NCBI GenBank assembly: GCA_002448715.1
Contig: DJZU01000062.1
Span: forward strand, 6,850-56,208
DNA: 49,359 nt
Reading direction: 5' to 3'
DNA from: Candidatus Neomicrothrix sp. UBA6944
Lineage (GTDB): Bacteria; Actinomycetota; Acidimicrobiia; Acidimicrobiales; Poriferisodalaceae
How positions within the stretch are numbered: position 1 is the first letter of the stretch; every line of letters begins with the position of its first letter. The translations under genes were made by a program, and so were the position numbers. Shown here piece by piece: positions 41,094-49,359 of this stretch. The notes beneath the pieces are model-generated. The model was given only the letters and a program-made list of their open reading frames with translations, was not told the DNA's origin and ran no database searches.

Positions 41094-44000
41094 GCTGGCG
41101 ATCCGACTTCAGTCACCCGCCGTCTTTCCGTCACTGCAAAACGCGCAATGACTACCCACAAAACGATCTGCACAACTGCGCGATCAGCAACAGAGTCGGG
41201 CCTGATGTGCCATAGGACCGCAGGACCCTCAACCGGACTATTGAAACGCATCGCCCAGCCGAACGACCGAGTTGGCGAAACTACTGTGTCGTTAACCAAC
41301 AGTCTCCAATTGTTGTCAAAAGCCTCGGAGACTAGGACCTCACCAACTCCGACGAATCCCCGCTGCTCACGAGCGCTCCGTCGATCAGTCAAAATCGGTA
41401 CACCTGACGTAAGGTCAGTCACCACAAGCTCACCGGGTTCATCAAGCCCAGCTAATCGCACCGGTCCCACGAACTGTGCCCTACTCGACATCCACGATTC
41501 GTTCAACAGAACACGTACCGACGGATCCGCCGCAAGCGGTCTAAGGTCCAGTTGTGAACCGAGACTTTGTCGGACACGGGGCCCCACAGGACGATCGGTG
41601 CCACTTGAGAAAGACGGAGTGGATCGTTCAACCACCGCCACATACCTAATCCCAAACGGAGCCAACAAACGCCCCATCCTCACCGTGTTGCCGGATAACC
41701 CGATTTCGACCGCGTTCAACAGCTGTTGGTGCGCACCTGTTGGAGCGCCAACCCATTGATGTCTGACATCTGGATGGCCTCTCACTGAAGTCGCCGCATA
41801 AAGTCCATCTTCGCCGACCGGCCAGCCCGAAAGCGGCAACACTTCAGGCGCTCCAAGCCAGAGAACCCGATATGAAGGTCCGATATCGCGATCGTCTAAT
41901 AGCGACAGCGAGACACGTAAGTCATTAGTCGGTGATCCCCATCTTCCATTGGCGCTTTCAAGCAAAAGAACAGCACTGGCGACCAGCAAAGACCCCGCTC
42001 CCAGAACAACACAACCTTGACGAAGCACTGAGGAAGCTCGAGCACCGTCGAGCCGAAGAGCAGAAGGTCCCAGAGCTGCACACCAACAAACTCCCACCGC
42101 AGCTAACACCATCGAGCCCTCAGCCACCATCACATCCCGACGCACTAGATCAGTCAACCAGCCGTTTCCCGAGCACCACGCTAGAAAAAACCCGGCAAGG
42201 GCCACAGAGCCCGCTGTCAACGCCATTCTGAGTCGTTCACCTCGACCCAGCAAAAGCGGCACCACAGCTACTAGCAAAGGGCACCAAGCAGCCCATTCAC
42301 TTCCATAGAATCCGGGCGCGAAACGAAGCAGATCAGCGAGTCCATCAAAATCTTCCGACGGCGAACGCATTAGAAGGTGGGACAAGACTTCGTCGCTACC
42401 GCCAAGAACGCCAACCCAAGGGAGATGCATCAAAGAAGCAATAGCCACGGAAAGCGAAACGATCGCAACTCCCCGGAAGGAGTCGCGTGCTGCCACCAAA
42501 CCGATAGTCAATACAGCCACGACCAAAAAAGCGGCTAATACGATCAGAAAGACAATCGGTTCAAACGCTGCGACTACTGCAATCAGGAGACCCAACGCTG
42601 CCGATTGCGCCAGAACGCTGCGGTCCCCAAGAGCATATTTTGGGGTACCGAACGCACCAAAAACCCGACGAACGACAAAAGGGACAGCAGCTACCAACAG
42701 GAGTGTCCCCCACCGCCCGTCCACAAGCGCGTTATAGGGGACGGGTAGAACCGCATAGAGCAAGGTTCCGACGACTCTTCCCCATATGGCATCGAGCGGT
42801 TTGAGCAGCCGCCACATGCCCAACATTCCGATCGGGAGGAGGCTAAGGATCAGGATTTCTCGGACTAACTCCTGTGCCCCGAAAGTCAGCCACCCGACTG
42901 CACCCAAAAGACCCAAGGCAGCCGGGCCACTCCCTGCAGCGCCAACGCCTATTTCGCGCCACCCACTCCAATATTCGGACAACAAGGATGCGGTTTCAGG
43001 GAAGGTCGCGAATTGTCCGTAGGCAGGAACGCCCTGCGTAAGCAAATGGCGGCTACCAAACGCCAACACCAAACCTACGCACGAGAACGCTATAAGAGAA
43101 ATTCGGCGGGGTCCTGCCGAAAAGCTCTGCGTTAAACGACGTCCTGCGCGTCCGCGAATCGACTGAAGGGCTATGTCGCCACCAATCTGACCTTGCAAAA
43201 ACCCTCGCAGTCTCGACGATCCAGTCATCTGCCGTCGGCGAATCTGTCGATCACGAGTCTCTCTTACGCGAGAAATCTGACGACGCTCTTTCAGTACATA
43301 TGGAGTTTGCAGGAGGTTCCATCCCCAAGCCCACAACACATCACGCGCATACTGAAACCTCAAGGCCAGCAAGCTGTATGTCAACTCAAGTAACGACAGC
43401 AGCATCGCCATTATTAAGGTTGGGACTAGATGCACCCAGCCGTAGCACTTCGCCACGATGTGTTGGCGGTACCTCATGCTGAGTCGACGACTCCGAGGCT
43501 GATCCTGCGCCGAAATGAGGTCGAGGGAGTGAACGGTAGCTGTAGGAACAACCAAAATTCGACCACCCGCTATTTGAACCCTCCAACAAAGGTCTAAATA
43601 TTCTTCGAAATCGCTGATTCGTTGGTCAAAACCTCCGATGGTTACGAATAGGTCGGAACGAACCAACACCGCGTGTCCGCTCACCGAAAAAACTTCGCGA
43701 ACGCGATCATGTTGCTCTTGGTCTAACTCACCAGGTTCAACAATGGGAGTCGAAACCGCGAACGCGTCGGCCACGAAACCCATATACAAAATCCGTGAGG
43801 GGTCATTAAAATCGACAACTTTTGGGCCCAAGACCGCGGCGTTTGATTCCAACGCCTCCTCGACCAAGAGGCTGACTGCGTTGGGTGCTAATGCCGTGTC
43901 GTCACGAAGAAACAAATAAAAGGCCGCTCCTTCGACCAAATCACTTACAACGTTCGCCGCCTCTGCGTAAGTTTTGGCATTGGGCAACTGTTGGACTGTC

Positions 44001-44185
44001 GCATCCACAATCGTTGCAAGAACTCGGTCGGCGTTGGAACTATGTCCACGGTTCATTACCAATACTTGATAGTTCTCGTAATTCTGATTGATTACGCCAT
44101 CAAGTACTTGGTCAAACCGCTCCCCCGGTGTGTCGACGACCAGCACAACTACCACTGGCGGAGCGAGTTTGGATTCGATGGTCAC
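41090..44185 (-). CDS. Very large glycosyltransferase family 2 membrane protein
   Basis: This 1031-residue protein has an N-terminal GT-A domain (residues 10-250). It has 'PPVVVVLVVDTPGERFDQ', the metal-binding 'LRDDTALAPN', an acceptor region 'IGGFDQRISDFEEYLDLCWR', and then a first pair of helices near 255-285. A basic linker ('RDRQIRRRQ') leads to about 10 further transmembrane helices (360-750) and a C-terminal external domain, with a last helix near residue 1010. Actinobacteria carry such fused GT2/polytopic proteins next to DUF5719 and manB. The product probably acts on envelope polysaccharide, with an unknown donor. It begins with GTG and has no clear ribosome site. Confidence 0.85.
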   Translation of the reverse strand: MTIESKLAPPVVVVLVVDTPGERFDQVLDGVINQNYENYQVLVMNRGHSSNADRVLATIVDATVQQLPNAKTYAEAANVVSDLVEGAAFYLFLRDDTALAPNAVSLLVEEALESNAAVLGPKVVDFNDPSRILYMGFVADAFAVSTPIVEPGELDQEQHDRVREVFSVSGHAVLVRSDLFVTIGGFDQRISDFEEYLDLCWRVQIAGGRILVVPTATVHSLDLISAQDQPRSRRLSMRYRQHIVAKCYGWVHLVPTLIMAMLLSLLELTYSLLALRFQYARDVLWAWGWNLLQTPYVLKERRQISRVRETRDRQIRRRQMTGSSRLRGFLQGQIGGDIALQSIRGRAGRRLTQSFSAGPRRISLIAFSCVGLVLAFGSRHLLTQGVPAYGQFATFPETASLLSEYWSGWREIGVGAAGSGPAALGLLGAVGWLTFGAQELVREILILSLLPIGMLGMWRLLKPLDAIWGRVVGTLLYAVLPVPYNALVDGRWGTLLLVAAVPFVVRRVFGAFGTPKYALGDRSVLAQSAALGLLIAVVAAFEPIVFLIVLAAFLVVAVLTIGLVAARDSFRGVAIVSLSVAIASLMHLPWVGVLGGSDEVLSHLLMRSPSEDFDGLADLLRFAPGFYGSEWAAWCPLLVAVVPLLLGRGERLRMALTAGSVALAGFFLAWCSGNGWLTDLVRRDVMVAEGSMVLAAVGVCWCAALGPSALRLDGARASSVLRQGCVVLGAGSLLVASAVLLLESANGRWGSPTNDLRVSLSLLDDRDIGPSYRVLWLGAPEVLPLSGWPVGEDGLYAATSVRGHPDVRHQWVGAPTGAHQQLLNAVEIGLSGNTVRMGRLLAPFGIRYVAVVERSTPSFSSGTDRPVGPRVRQSLGSQLDLRPLAADPSVRVLLNESWMSSRAQFVGPVRLAGLDEPGELVVTDLTSGVPILTDRRSAREQRGFVGVGEVLVSEAFDNNWRLLVNDTVVSPTRSFGWAMRFNSPVEGPAVLWHIRPDSVADRAVVQIVLWVVIARFAVTERRRVTEVGSPA

Positions 44186-44240
44186 GTCGATCCGAGAGTA
44201 CTCGGCTCCATACCCATGACTGAATCACCTGCATGGAAGA

Positions 44241-46304
44241 TTACGGAACCACTTCTATTGCAACGACAGTCCGCTTTGCGACACTACTTCGAAAATCAGG
44301 GGCATCCCCGAAGGGAAAGCTGGTGCCGTCGTCCCACACCAACCAATACCCGTCATTGGTATTGGTGACAGCCATACCTGCTGTAGAAAGTCGATTCTTA
44401 TTGCCTCCCCGAGATCCAAAAAATTCGACTGAGCCGAACGCAAACACTCCCCCGTCCGATGCCACAAACCAATAGCCTCGACCATCTCGTGCCGCCGTCA
44501 TTGACGTAATTGGCTTATTCAGAACAATGTCGCCCGTTGATCCATAAAAACCTGCGTCCCCAAAGCTAAAGATTCCACCGTCCGATGCCACTAGCCAGTA
44601 ACCATTACCGCTTCTGGTGGTTTCCATTCCAACCACCGGTTTGTTCAGGACGACGGCAGCCATAGAACCCTGAAAAGCAGCGTTACCAAATGCAAACACT
44701 CCGCCATCAGCCGTTGCTAGCCAATAGCCGTTGCCGGTCGGGTGCGCAGTCATAGCAACGATCGGATGTTCAAGGCTCTCTCCGCGAAGATCTCCGTGGT
44801 GAACAGCGCTGCCGTAGGAAAAGACCTCTCCTGCTTGAGAAACTAGCCAGTAGCCCTCTGCTCCGTAGGGCGCCGCCAAATCCACGATGGGACCAGAACG
44901 ATCAGCTTGCTTGGCGTCTCCGTAGTGCTTGGCGGTTCCGACTGCCAGCACTCCACCATTGCTCTTCGCAAGCCAAAATCCAGGTTCGCTGTATTCAGGA
45001 AATTGTGGGAATCGATACCAGTCGGATTTGAGGCCTAGGCCCTTTCGAAATGGATCCTCAGCCCAGTTGGCGATGTCGACAGTGGTGTTCGCGTTCGTGC
45101 CTCGTAGAAGTAGCTGACGTGTTCTTCCTCCCCACTCTCCTAGTCCGTTTCTGAGGGTCACTTTGATTTCTTTCAACTGACCCAGTTCGGGATACATGGA
45201 TTCGACGTCGCTGCGGCGGATGGTTTTCTCCCAGAGGTGGTGGGGATTGGGTTCTACGTCATCGCCCTCATCTATAACCGCCGGGAAAGCTGATAATTCT
45301 GACTGCGGGGCGGTCCAGCCGCCACTACTTGAACCGAATTCTGCTAGCGGGATCGACCCGTCGTAGGAAAGCCGAATCAACCCGCTCGTTTCGTTAACTG
45401 CTGCTGTCGTGGTCCCAAAATCGGTTCCGTAGTCAAGTGGCTTGCCATTCGCGCTAGCGCCGAGGTACACCTGACATCCGATCGTGTCGCACGTGTCTGT
45501 CATATATCCCTTGGCTTTGCGACGTTGCGAAATCGCCTCCAAATAGGTTCGGGCAGCTACTGCTTGAGCGCGTAACGCTTGCATCCCTAAGCCCCCACCC
45601 ATGGTTCCCCATGACGAAGGTGTTTCTTGGGGTACGACTCCTCGTAAATATTGTTCCCGGTTAACCCTGTTGAAGCTGTACTGGCCGTTCTGCTCAATAA
45701 GTCCAAGCGAGCCGCGATAATGCCTACGTGAAACCTCGACATATGGATTCGATCGATCGCACGTGATCAACTGCAGCAGTTGGCCGAGGTCATCAACGGA
45801 CTGAGTGCTGTTTATCGGGCGCGCTTCTATATAGGTTCGCCCACTTGAGTCAGACTGTCCGGGGTGACCATCAAAGAGGGAATAGCCCGGGTCAGCGCAG
45901 CCACTGGATTGTCGAATATTGAAATTGGAGGGCCCATTCGCGGACAGTCTCGCTATTTGCCCTCCGTAGAACTGAATGCCCTGAACGGTAAACGGGTTAG
46001 CCGAAGTGACTAAGAGATCCATTTCGTTGTTGCGCGTTATGTGAACTTTGACCTCTCGGTCGGCGACATGGCCACTCGTCGTGTTTGAGTAGTAGTGCTG
46101 CAGAATCTGTTCATAGGACCAAAAATGGTCAATTGCGTATCCGAGAGCTCCCCATTGCTGGAGTCCGCGTCCGTGCCCCCAGCCTCGTCCTTGAACTGTG
46201 ATGCTGTCGGGCGCAATAGCGTGTGCTGGGTATTGCAAAAAAAGTGACGACCCCATGAGACAGATAGCCAGCAAACCAATGAGGCGTCGTCTTAGTTTCA
46301 CCAC
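44241..46304 (-). CDS. SpoIID/LytB-domain secreted protein with six 42-residue repeats
   Basis: This 687-residue protein has a Sec signal peptide ('MVKLRRRLIGLLAICLMGSS', cleaved near 'AHA-IAP'). A SpoIID-type domain (35-400) follows, with 'GRGWGHGRGLQQWGALGYA', 'YLRGVVPQETPSSW', 'QAVAARTYLE' and 'EFGSSSGGWTA'. In sporulating bacteria this fold cleaves denuded peptidoglycan. Residues 436-687 are six repeats with Trp at 444, 486, 528, 570, 612 and 654, exactly 42 residues apart. The GTG start overlaps the preceding subtilase gene by 7 bases. The pair probably acts outside the cell on the wall. No non-sporulating role is established. Confidence 0.85.
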   Translation of the reverse strand: MVKLRRRLIGLLAICLMGSSLFLQYPAHAIAPDSITVQGRGWGHGRGLQQWGALGYAIDHFWSYEQILQHYYSNTTSGHVADREVKVHITRNNEMDLLVTSANPFTVQGIQFYGGQIARLSANGPSNFNIRQSSGCADPGYSLFDGHPGQSDSSGRTYIEARPINSTQSVDDLGQLLQLITCDRSNPYVEVSRRHYRGSLGLIEQNGQYSFNRVNREQYLRGVVPQETPSSWGTMGGGLGMQALRAQAVAARTYLEAISQRRKAKGYMTDTCDTIGCQVYLGASANGKPLDYGTDFGTTTAAVNETSGLIRLSYDGSIPLAEFGSSSGGWTAPQSELSAFPAVIDEGDDVEPNPHHLWEKTIRRSDVESMYPELGQLKEIKVTLRNGLGEWGGRTRQLLLRGTNANTTVDIANWAEDPFRKGLGLKSDWYRFPQFPEYSEPGFWLAKSNGGVLAVGTAKHYGDAKQADRSGPIVDLAAPYGAEGYWLVSQAGEVFSYGSAVHHGDLRGESLEHPIVAMTAHPTGNGYWLATADGGVFAFGNAAFQGSMAAVVLNKPVVGMETTRSGNGYWLVASDGGIFSFGDAGFYGSTGDIVLNKPITSMTAARDGRGYWFVASDGGVFAFGSVEFFGSRGGNKNRLSTAGMAVTNTNDGYWLVWDDGTSFPFGDAPDFRSSVAKRTVVAIEVVP
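44244..44999 (-). repeat. Six tandem 42-residue repeats in the SpoIID-domain protein
   Basis: Each unit centres on 'GYWLVASDGGIFSFGDA' followed by 'FYGSTG...LNKPI'. The Trp of each copy is spaced by exactly 42 residues over six copies. DNA of the copies has diverged, so the array is old. The pattern suggests a beta-propeller or beta-solenoid. Confidence 0.85.
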
Positions 46305-47785
46305 CGACTCACCCGACTCGTAGCATCAACGATCGACGACCCCATGTTCTCCGAAACAGCACTTCCGAGGAATGGTGAATTGAAGTTAAATACACCACCA
46401 TCTTCAGCAACTAGGTCGTAGCCCGAACGCGTTTGGACGACTGAGGTAATCGGTTTATTCAACGTCATCGCACCCGTCGACCCATGGAATTGGGCATCAC
46501 CGAACGAGAAAATCCCACCGTCAGACGCCACTAACCAATAACCATTACCAGATGGAGTAGTCGCCATATCAACAATCGGTTTATTCAACGTCATCGTTGA
46601 CAGATCACCTAAATCCTGCGCCTCACCAAAGGCAGTAACGGCTCCGTTGGTTTGCCCCAGCCAGTAACCCAGGCCAGTTAAGTTTGCCGCTATCGCAGTT
46701 ACGTTCCGAATGAGGGGTCTAGTCGTAAGATCACCGAAGTGTTCGGACTCTCCTAGGGCAATAACTTGTCCGGTCTCAGTCACTTGCCAGTGACTGCGAT
46801 AGGGCTGCTTTAACGCTTGTTCGACATCCAAAATTCGATATTGCGAACTAGAGACTTGGCTAATGTGCGTTTTTGCTGTACGGACCAACTGATTCGAGAT
46901 CTGAGTGGCATCAAAGTAGGGAAAACGCGCTTTAACAAGTGACGCGCCGGCGGCGACTACTGGAGCTGCAAAAGACGATCCCTGTCCGAGTCGTACACCA
47001 TTACTTTGACCGGCCCCGAGAGATAAAAGGCCTTCGCCCGGGGCCATCAAGTCAATCCAGCTTCCCCGGGTACTAAAGGAAGCGATGTCCAGAGACTGAG
47101 CGACGGCCCCTACGCTTAAAACCCCTTCGGCCGCAGCTGGGAACCTCTGACGTTCGTAGCCATCATTACCGGCTGCCGCTATCACTAAGACACCTGCATC
47201 TTGGGCTTCAGATATCGCTTGTTGCAGGACAGGCGAAAGCTGAGATCCTTGCTGTACAAACGACAAAGTAATGATGTCCGCGCCGTGAACAGCAGCACAT
47301 TTTATTCCCGCAGCGATGTCACTAGTCCTGCCGTTTGACCCATTCATAACTCTCACATCAAGAATTTGAGCATTCCAATCCAGACCCACTGTCGACAGGG
47401 AGTTATTGGCTGAGGCTCCTATTAGTCCAGCAATAAATGTGCCATGACTGGTGCTGTATTGGTTCGTCTGTCCTAAGCCACATCCAGGGATACGAGTTAT
47501 TCTCCCAACTAGATCCGGATGCTGGTCGTCAATTCCGGTATCAACCACGGCGATTGTTACATCGCTCGAACCGTTCGTGATTTCCCAAGCTTCGGGTGCA
47601 CCAATAGCTTCGAAATGCCACGGGACCCCATATGGAGCGCATCCGCCAAAGCAAGGGTCATTGGGATTTGATATTGCAGACAGCTCAGCCAAGTCTTGGG
47701 TATTTGTCTCCGCCGCCAAAAGGTGGCCCGGGGAGATACAGGTAAGCGTGATAACAACTAGTGATAAAGCTGCTTTGATTCGCAC
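46298..47785 (-). CDS. S8 subtilase-family serine peptidase with 42-residue repeats
   Basis: This 495-residue secreted protease has a signal peptide ('MRIKAALSLVVITLTCISPG') and a catalytic triad of Asp82 ('VDTGIDDQHPDLVG'), His114 ('STSHGTFIAGLIG') and Ser271 ('GQGSSFAAPVVAAG'). The usual G-T-S-M-A-A-P is changed to G-S-S-F-A-A-P, and the oxyanion Asn207 is in 'AAAGNDGY'. The C-terminal third (residues 327-490) contains the 42-residue repeat, with Trp at 333, 375 and 417 and a degenerate fourth copy at about 457. AGGAAG stands before the GTG start. It shares an operon with the SpoIID-domain gene and presumably acts with it at the cell surface. Confidence 0.9.
   Translation of the reverse strand: MRIKAALSLVVITLTCISPGHLLAAETNTQDLAELSAISNPNDPCFGGCAPYGVPWHFEAIGAPEAWEITNGSSDVTIAVVDTGIDDQHPDLVGRITRIPGCGLGQTNQYSTSHGTFIAGLIGASANNSLSTVGLDWNAQILDVRVMNGSNGRTSDIAAGIKCAAVHGADIITLSFVQQGSQLSPVLQQAISEAQDAGVLVIAAAGNDGYERQRFPAAAEGVLSVGAVAQSLDIASFSTRGSWIDLMAPGEGLLSLGAGQSNGVRLGQGSSFAAPVVAAGASLVKARFPYFDATQISNQLVRTAKTHISQVSSSQYRILDVEQALKQPYRSHWQVTETGQVIALGESEHFGDLTTRPLIRNVTAIAANLTGLGYWLGQTNGAVTAFGEAQDLGDLSTMTLNKPIVDMATTPSGNGYWLVASDGGIFSFGDAQFHGSTGAMTLNKPITSVVQTRSGYDLVAEDGGVFNFNSPFLGSAVSENMGSSIVDATSRVSRW
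46301..46807 (-). repeat. Four 42-residue repeats in the subtilase
   Basis: The units are homologous to those in the SpoIID-domain protein. A 23-base stretch is identical at 46448-46470 and 46574-46596, exactly 126 bases (42 codons) apart, showing more recent exchange between two of the copies. Confidence 0.8.
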
Positions 47786-47857
47786 CTTGGGGCTTCCTGA
47801 AGGGGTTACTGAACGAGGGTACCCAGCATTAGGGTCATATTGAGATCGCTACCTAGA

Positions 47858-48838
47858 TCAAGAAAGTTTCTTTTTCTCTAACTCAAGATCATGCTCAACC
47901 ATCATTGTCACAAGATCTTGGAAAGATACTTCTGGCTGCCATCCCAACTGGCTTCTCGCCTTTGAAGCATCTCCCACCAGCAGATCTACTTCAGCAGGCC
48001 GAAAGAACCGTTGGTCAATGCGCACATAAGCATCCCAGTCATCAATACCCACTGCTGCAAACGCCAAAGACACGAACTCACTAACCGCATGAGTTTCACC
48101 AGTTGCTACGACAAAATCGTCAGGTTCGTCTTGTTGCAGCATGAGGTGCATCGCTCTTACGTAATCACCGGCGAAGCCCCAGTCGCGTTTAGCATCCAGA
48201 TTGCCGAGGGCGACATGGTCTTGAAGTCCAAGCTTGATTCGGGCCACGGCATTTGTCACCTTCCTGGTTACGAATTCGATTCCTCGCCTAGGCGACTCAT
48301 GATTGAAGAGAATTCCGCTGCACGCGTACAGGCCATAGCTCTCGCGGTAGTTCACGGTCGTGTGATGTCCAAATACTTTGGCGGACCCATATGGGCTGCG
48401 AGGATGGAGCGGCGTCAGTTCCGTCTGTGGAGTCTCACGGACTTTGCCGAACATCTCGCTTGATGATGCCTGGTAGAAGCGGACTGGGTTATTTTCGCCT
48501 CCAACGAGCCGGATTGCTTCTAAGAGTCTCAGGACTCCCAGCCCTGTGATGTTGGCAGTTAGCTCAGCTTGTTTAAACGACAGCGCCACAAAAGAGATTG
48601 CGCCAAGGTTGTAGACCTCGTGGGGTTGGGTGTATTCCAGGGCCGCGATGAGTGATGAGAGGTCTTGTAAATCTCCCTCAACGAGTTCAACGAATGGAAA
48701 CTCCGTAGTGATCATCTCGGCTTTTGGGTTTCGCTGGCCCTTGATGAGGCCATATACCTTGTACCCCTCTTCATGAAGTACTTCGGCTAAGTACTGGCCA
48801 TCTTGACCGGTGATACCTGTAATCAAAGCGGTGCGCAA
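47858..48838 (-). CDS. gmd: GDP-mannose 4,6-dehydratase
   Basis: This 326-residue extended-SDR enzyme makes GDP-4-keto-6-deoxymannose, precursor of GDP-fucose, GDP-rhamnose and similar sugars. Signatures are 'ALITGITGQDGQYLAE' (NADP site), 'EVYNLGAISFVALSF', 'YQASSSEMFGKV', the catalytic 'SPYGSAKVFGH' with Tyr-x-x-x-Lys, and 'NLDAKRDWGFAGDYV'. The open frame extends to a TTG at 48874. The TTG at 48838 (after AGAAGAG) gives the family-typical start 'RTALITGITGQDG', and either may be used. Downstream of the GT4 gene and upstream of the secreted-protein operon, it would feed deoxysugar to envelope or surface glycans. Confidence 0.92.
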   Translation of the reverse strand: MRTALITGITGQDGQYLAEVLHEEGYKVYGLIKGQRNPKAEMITTEFPFVELVEGDLQDLSSLIAALEYTQPHEVYNLGAISFVALSFKQAELTANITGLGVLRLLEAIRLVGGENNPVRFYQASSSEMFGKVRETPQTELTPLHPRSPYGSAKVFGHHTTVNYRESYGLYACSGILFNHESPRRGIEFVTRKVTNAVARIKLGLQDHVALGNLDAKRDWGFAGDYVRAMHLMLQQDEPDDFVVATGETHAVSEFVSLAFAAVGIDDWDAYVRIDQRFFRPAEVDLLVGDASKARSQLGWQPEVSFQDLVTMMVEHDLELEKKKLS

Positions 48839-48935
48839 TCGAAGCTCTTCTTTCTGGCGGGTCAACAACGGCAAGCCTAGGACGGGTAAGAGTCTGATTT
48901 GTGCACCCCACCGGACTATTGACCTGGTTCACGAC

Positions 48936-49359
48936 TTATGTCAGGGATGCATACAGCGCGCTCATCTCTCGAGCAGTCGTCGCCCAAGTGAACTTTTGGG
49001 ATCGTTCTAAACCAGAGGCGATTAGAGCACTTCGAGAATTCTCATTCTCGAGTAACTCCGAAAGTGCTCCCGCAAGTTGTTGCACATCGCCCGGTGTCAC
49101 GGTCACTGCGGCCTGTCCCACGACTTCTGGTATCGCGCCTCCGGTTGTAGTGACAACAGGAACACCTGTAGCCATAGCTTCGACGATGGGGAGACCGAAG
49201 CCCTCATAGTGGCTTGGGTGGGCGAGAATCGTGGCGCCAGCAATTAGTTGATCTCTAACGGGTTGATCGACGAAGCCGACTCGATGCACGCGGTCTCGAA
49301 TCTTGACAGGAAGTGCTTGGATGGATGTATGAATTTCCTGTTCGGAATCACCTGGCGGG
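48936..49359 (-). CDS. Glycosyltransferase family 4 (GT-B fold), C-terminal part only
   Basis: The reading frame is open to the window edge, so the N-terminal half is missing; 140 residues are visible. They form the donor-binding Rossmann domain: 'RVHRVGFVDQPVRDQLIAGA', then the GT4 signature 'SHYEGFGLPIVEAMATGVPV' with its E-x7-E motif and 'GGAIPEVVG'. Such enzymes transfer a sugar from a GDP- or UDP-sugar, commonly mannose in GT4. The stop at 48936 is followed by gmd 97 bases later on the same strand. The mannose/deoxysugar context suggests a GDP-mannose or GDP-deoxysugar donor. Confidence 0.88.
   Translation of the reverse strand, partial: PPGDSEQEIHTSIQALPVKIRDRVHRVGFVDQPVRDQLIAGATILAHPSHYEGFGLPIVEAMATGVPVVTTTGGAIPEVVGQAAVTVTPGDVQQLAGALSELLENENSRSALIASGLERSQKFTWATTAREMSALYASLT

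Noticed and set aside
40911..41759. 282-residue open frame on the plus strand opposite DUF5719 and GT2 genes
   Set aside because: Low-complexity Ser/Thr/Arg-rich composition and full overlap with well-supported genes show it is a shadow frame.
1..49359. CRISPR arrays, phage genes, transposases, integrases, toxin-antitoxin pairs
   Set aside because: None was recognised: no regularly spaced short repeats apart from the protein-coding 42-codon repeats, and no such protein families among the reading frames.

Overview
The window looks like a piece of an actinobacterial chromosome, most likely from an uncultivated aquatic member of the Acidimicrobiia. Base composition is moderate (a hand count of the first 60 bases gives about half G+C). 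The lineage call rests on several things: DUF3499 and DUF5719 family genes beside a very large glycosyltransferase 2 membrane protein, phosphohexomutase manB, a SIS-type sugar isomerase, a Trm112-like protein and ahcY (an actinobacterial neighbourhood); many luciferase-like (F420/flavin) oxidoreductases; and secreted proteins carrying the 'GYWLVASDGGIFSFGDA' type repeat that I associate with Acidimicrobiia. Genes are tightly packed. No rRNA, tRNA, CRISPR array, phage gene or insertion sequence was recognised, and no gap between genes exceeds about 130 bases.

Bases 1-23.3 kb are metabolic and mostly catabolic. They start with the tail of a crotonase and an alanyl-tRNA editing protein. A cupin, an amidase, a cytochrome P450, a gamma-glutamyltransferase, luciferase-like monooxygenases, a Gfo/Idh/MocA dehydrogenase, a VOC protein and a nitroreductase follow. 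Two plus-strand operons stand out: crotonase / class III CoA-transferase / MFS / PNPOx-like protein (8.9-12.5 kb), and acyl-CoA dehydrogenase / alpha-beta hydrolase / crotonase / EthD-like protein / MFS (14.4-19.1 kb). Between and after them lie minus-strand genes for an SDR, two more luciferase-like oxidoreductases, PrmA, an alkylsulfatase-like metallo-beta-lactamase and a third complete crotonase. Together they suggest uptake and CoA-dependent breakdown of carboxylic or terpenoid-like compounds, but the substrate cannot be read from sequence.

Bases 23.4-37.2 kb are core genes on the minus strand: ftsE-ftsX (division/peptidoglycan hydrolase control), prfB (release factor 2), secA (protein export), ahcY (S-adenosylhomocysteine hydrolase, with a structured leader), sugar-phosphate isomerase, Trm112-like protein, manB, an ALG5-like glycosyltransferase, a large PTPS-related membrane protein and a DUF3499 protein. 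ftsH (37.3-39.2 kb) runs the other way.

Bases 39.2-49.4 kb are a minus-strand cell-envelope region: a membrane-anchored thioredoxin-like protein, a DUF5719 protein, a 1031-residue GT2 membrane protein, a SpoIID-domain protein and a subtilase that share a 42-residue repeat, GDP-mannose 4,6-dehydratase and a GT4 glycosyltransferase cut off by the window edge. manB, the sugar isomerase and gmd could supply GDP-mannose-derived sugars to the glycosyltransferases.

Two window-wide features deserve attention. Eight genes have a TANNNT hexamer ending exactly 6 or 7 bases before the start codon, as expected for leaderless transcripts. The other transcription-unit-leading genes usually have a recognisable Shine-Dalgarno sequence.
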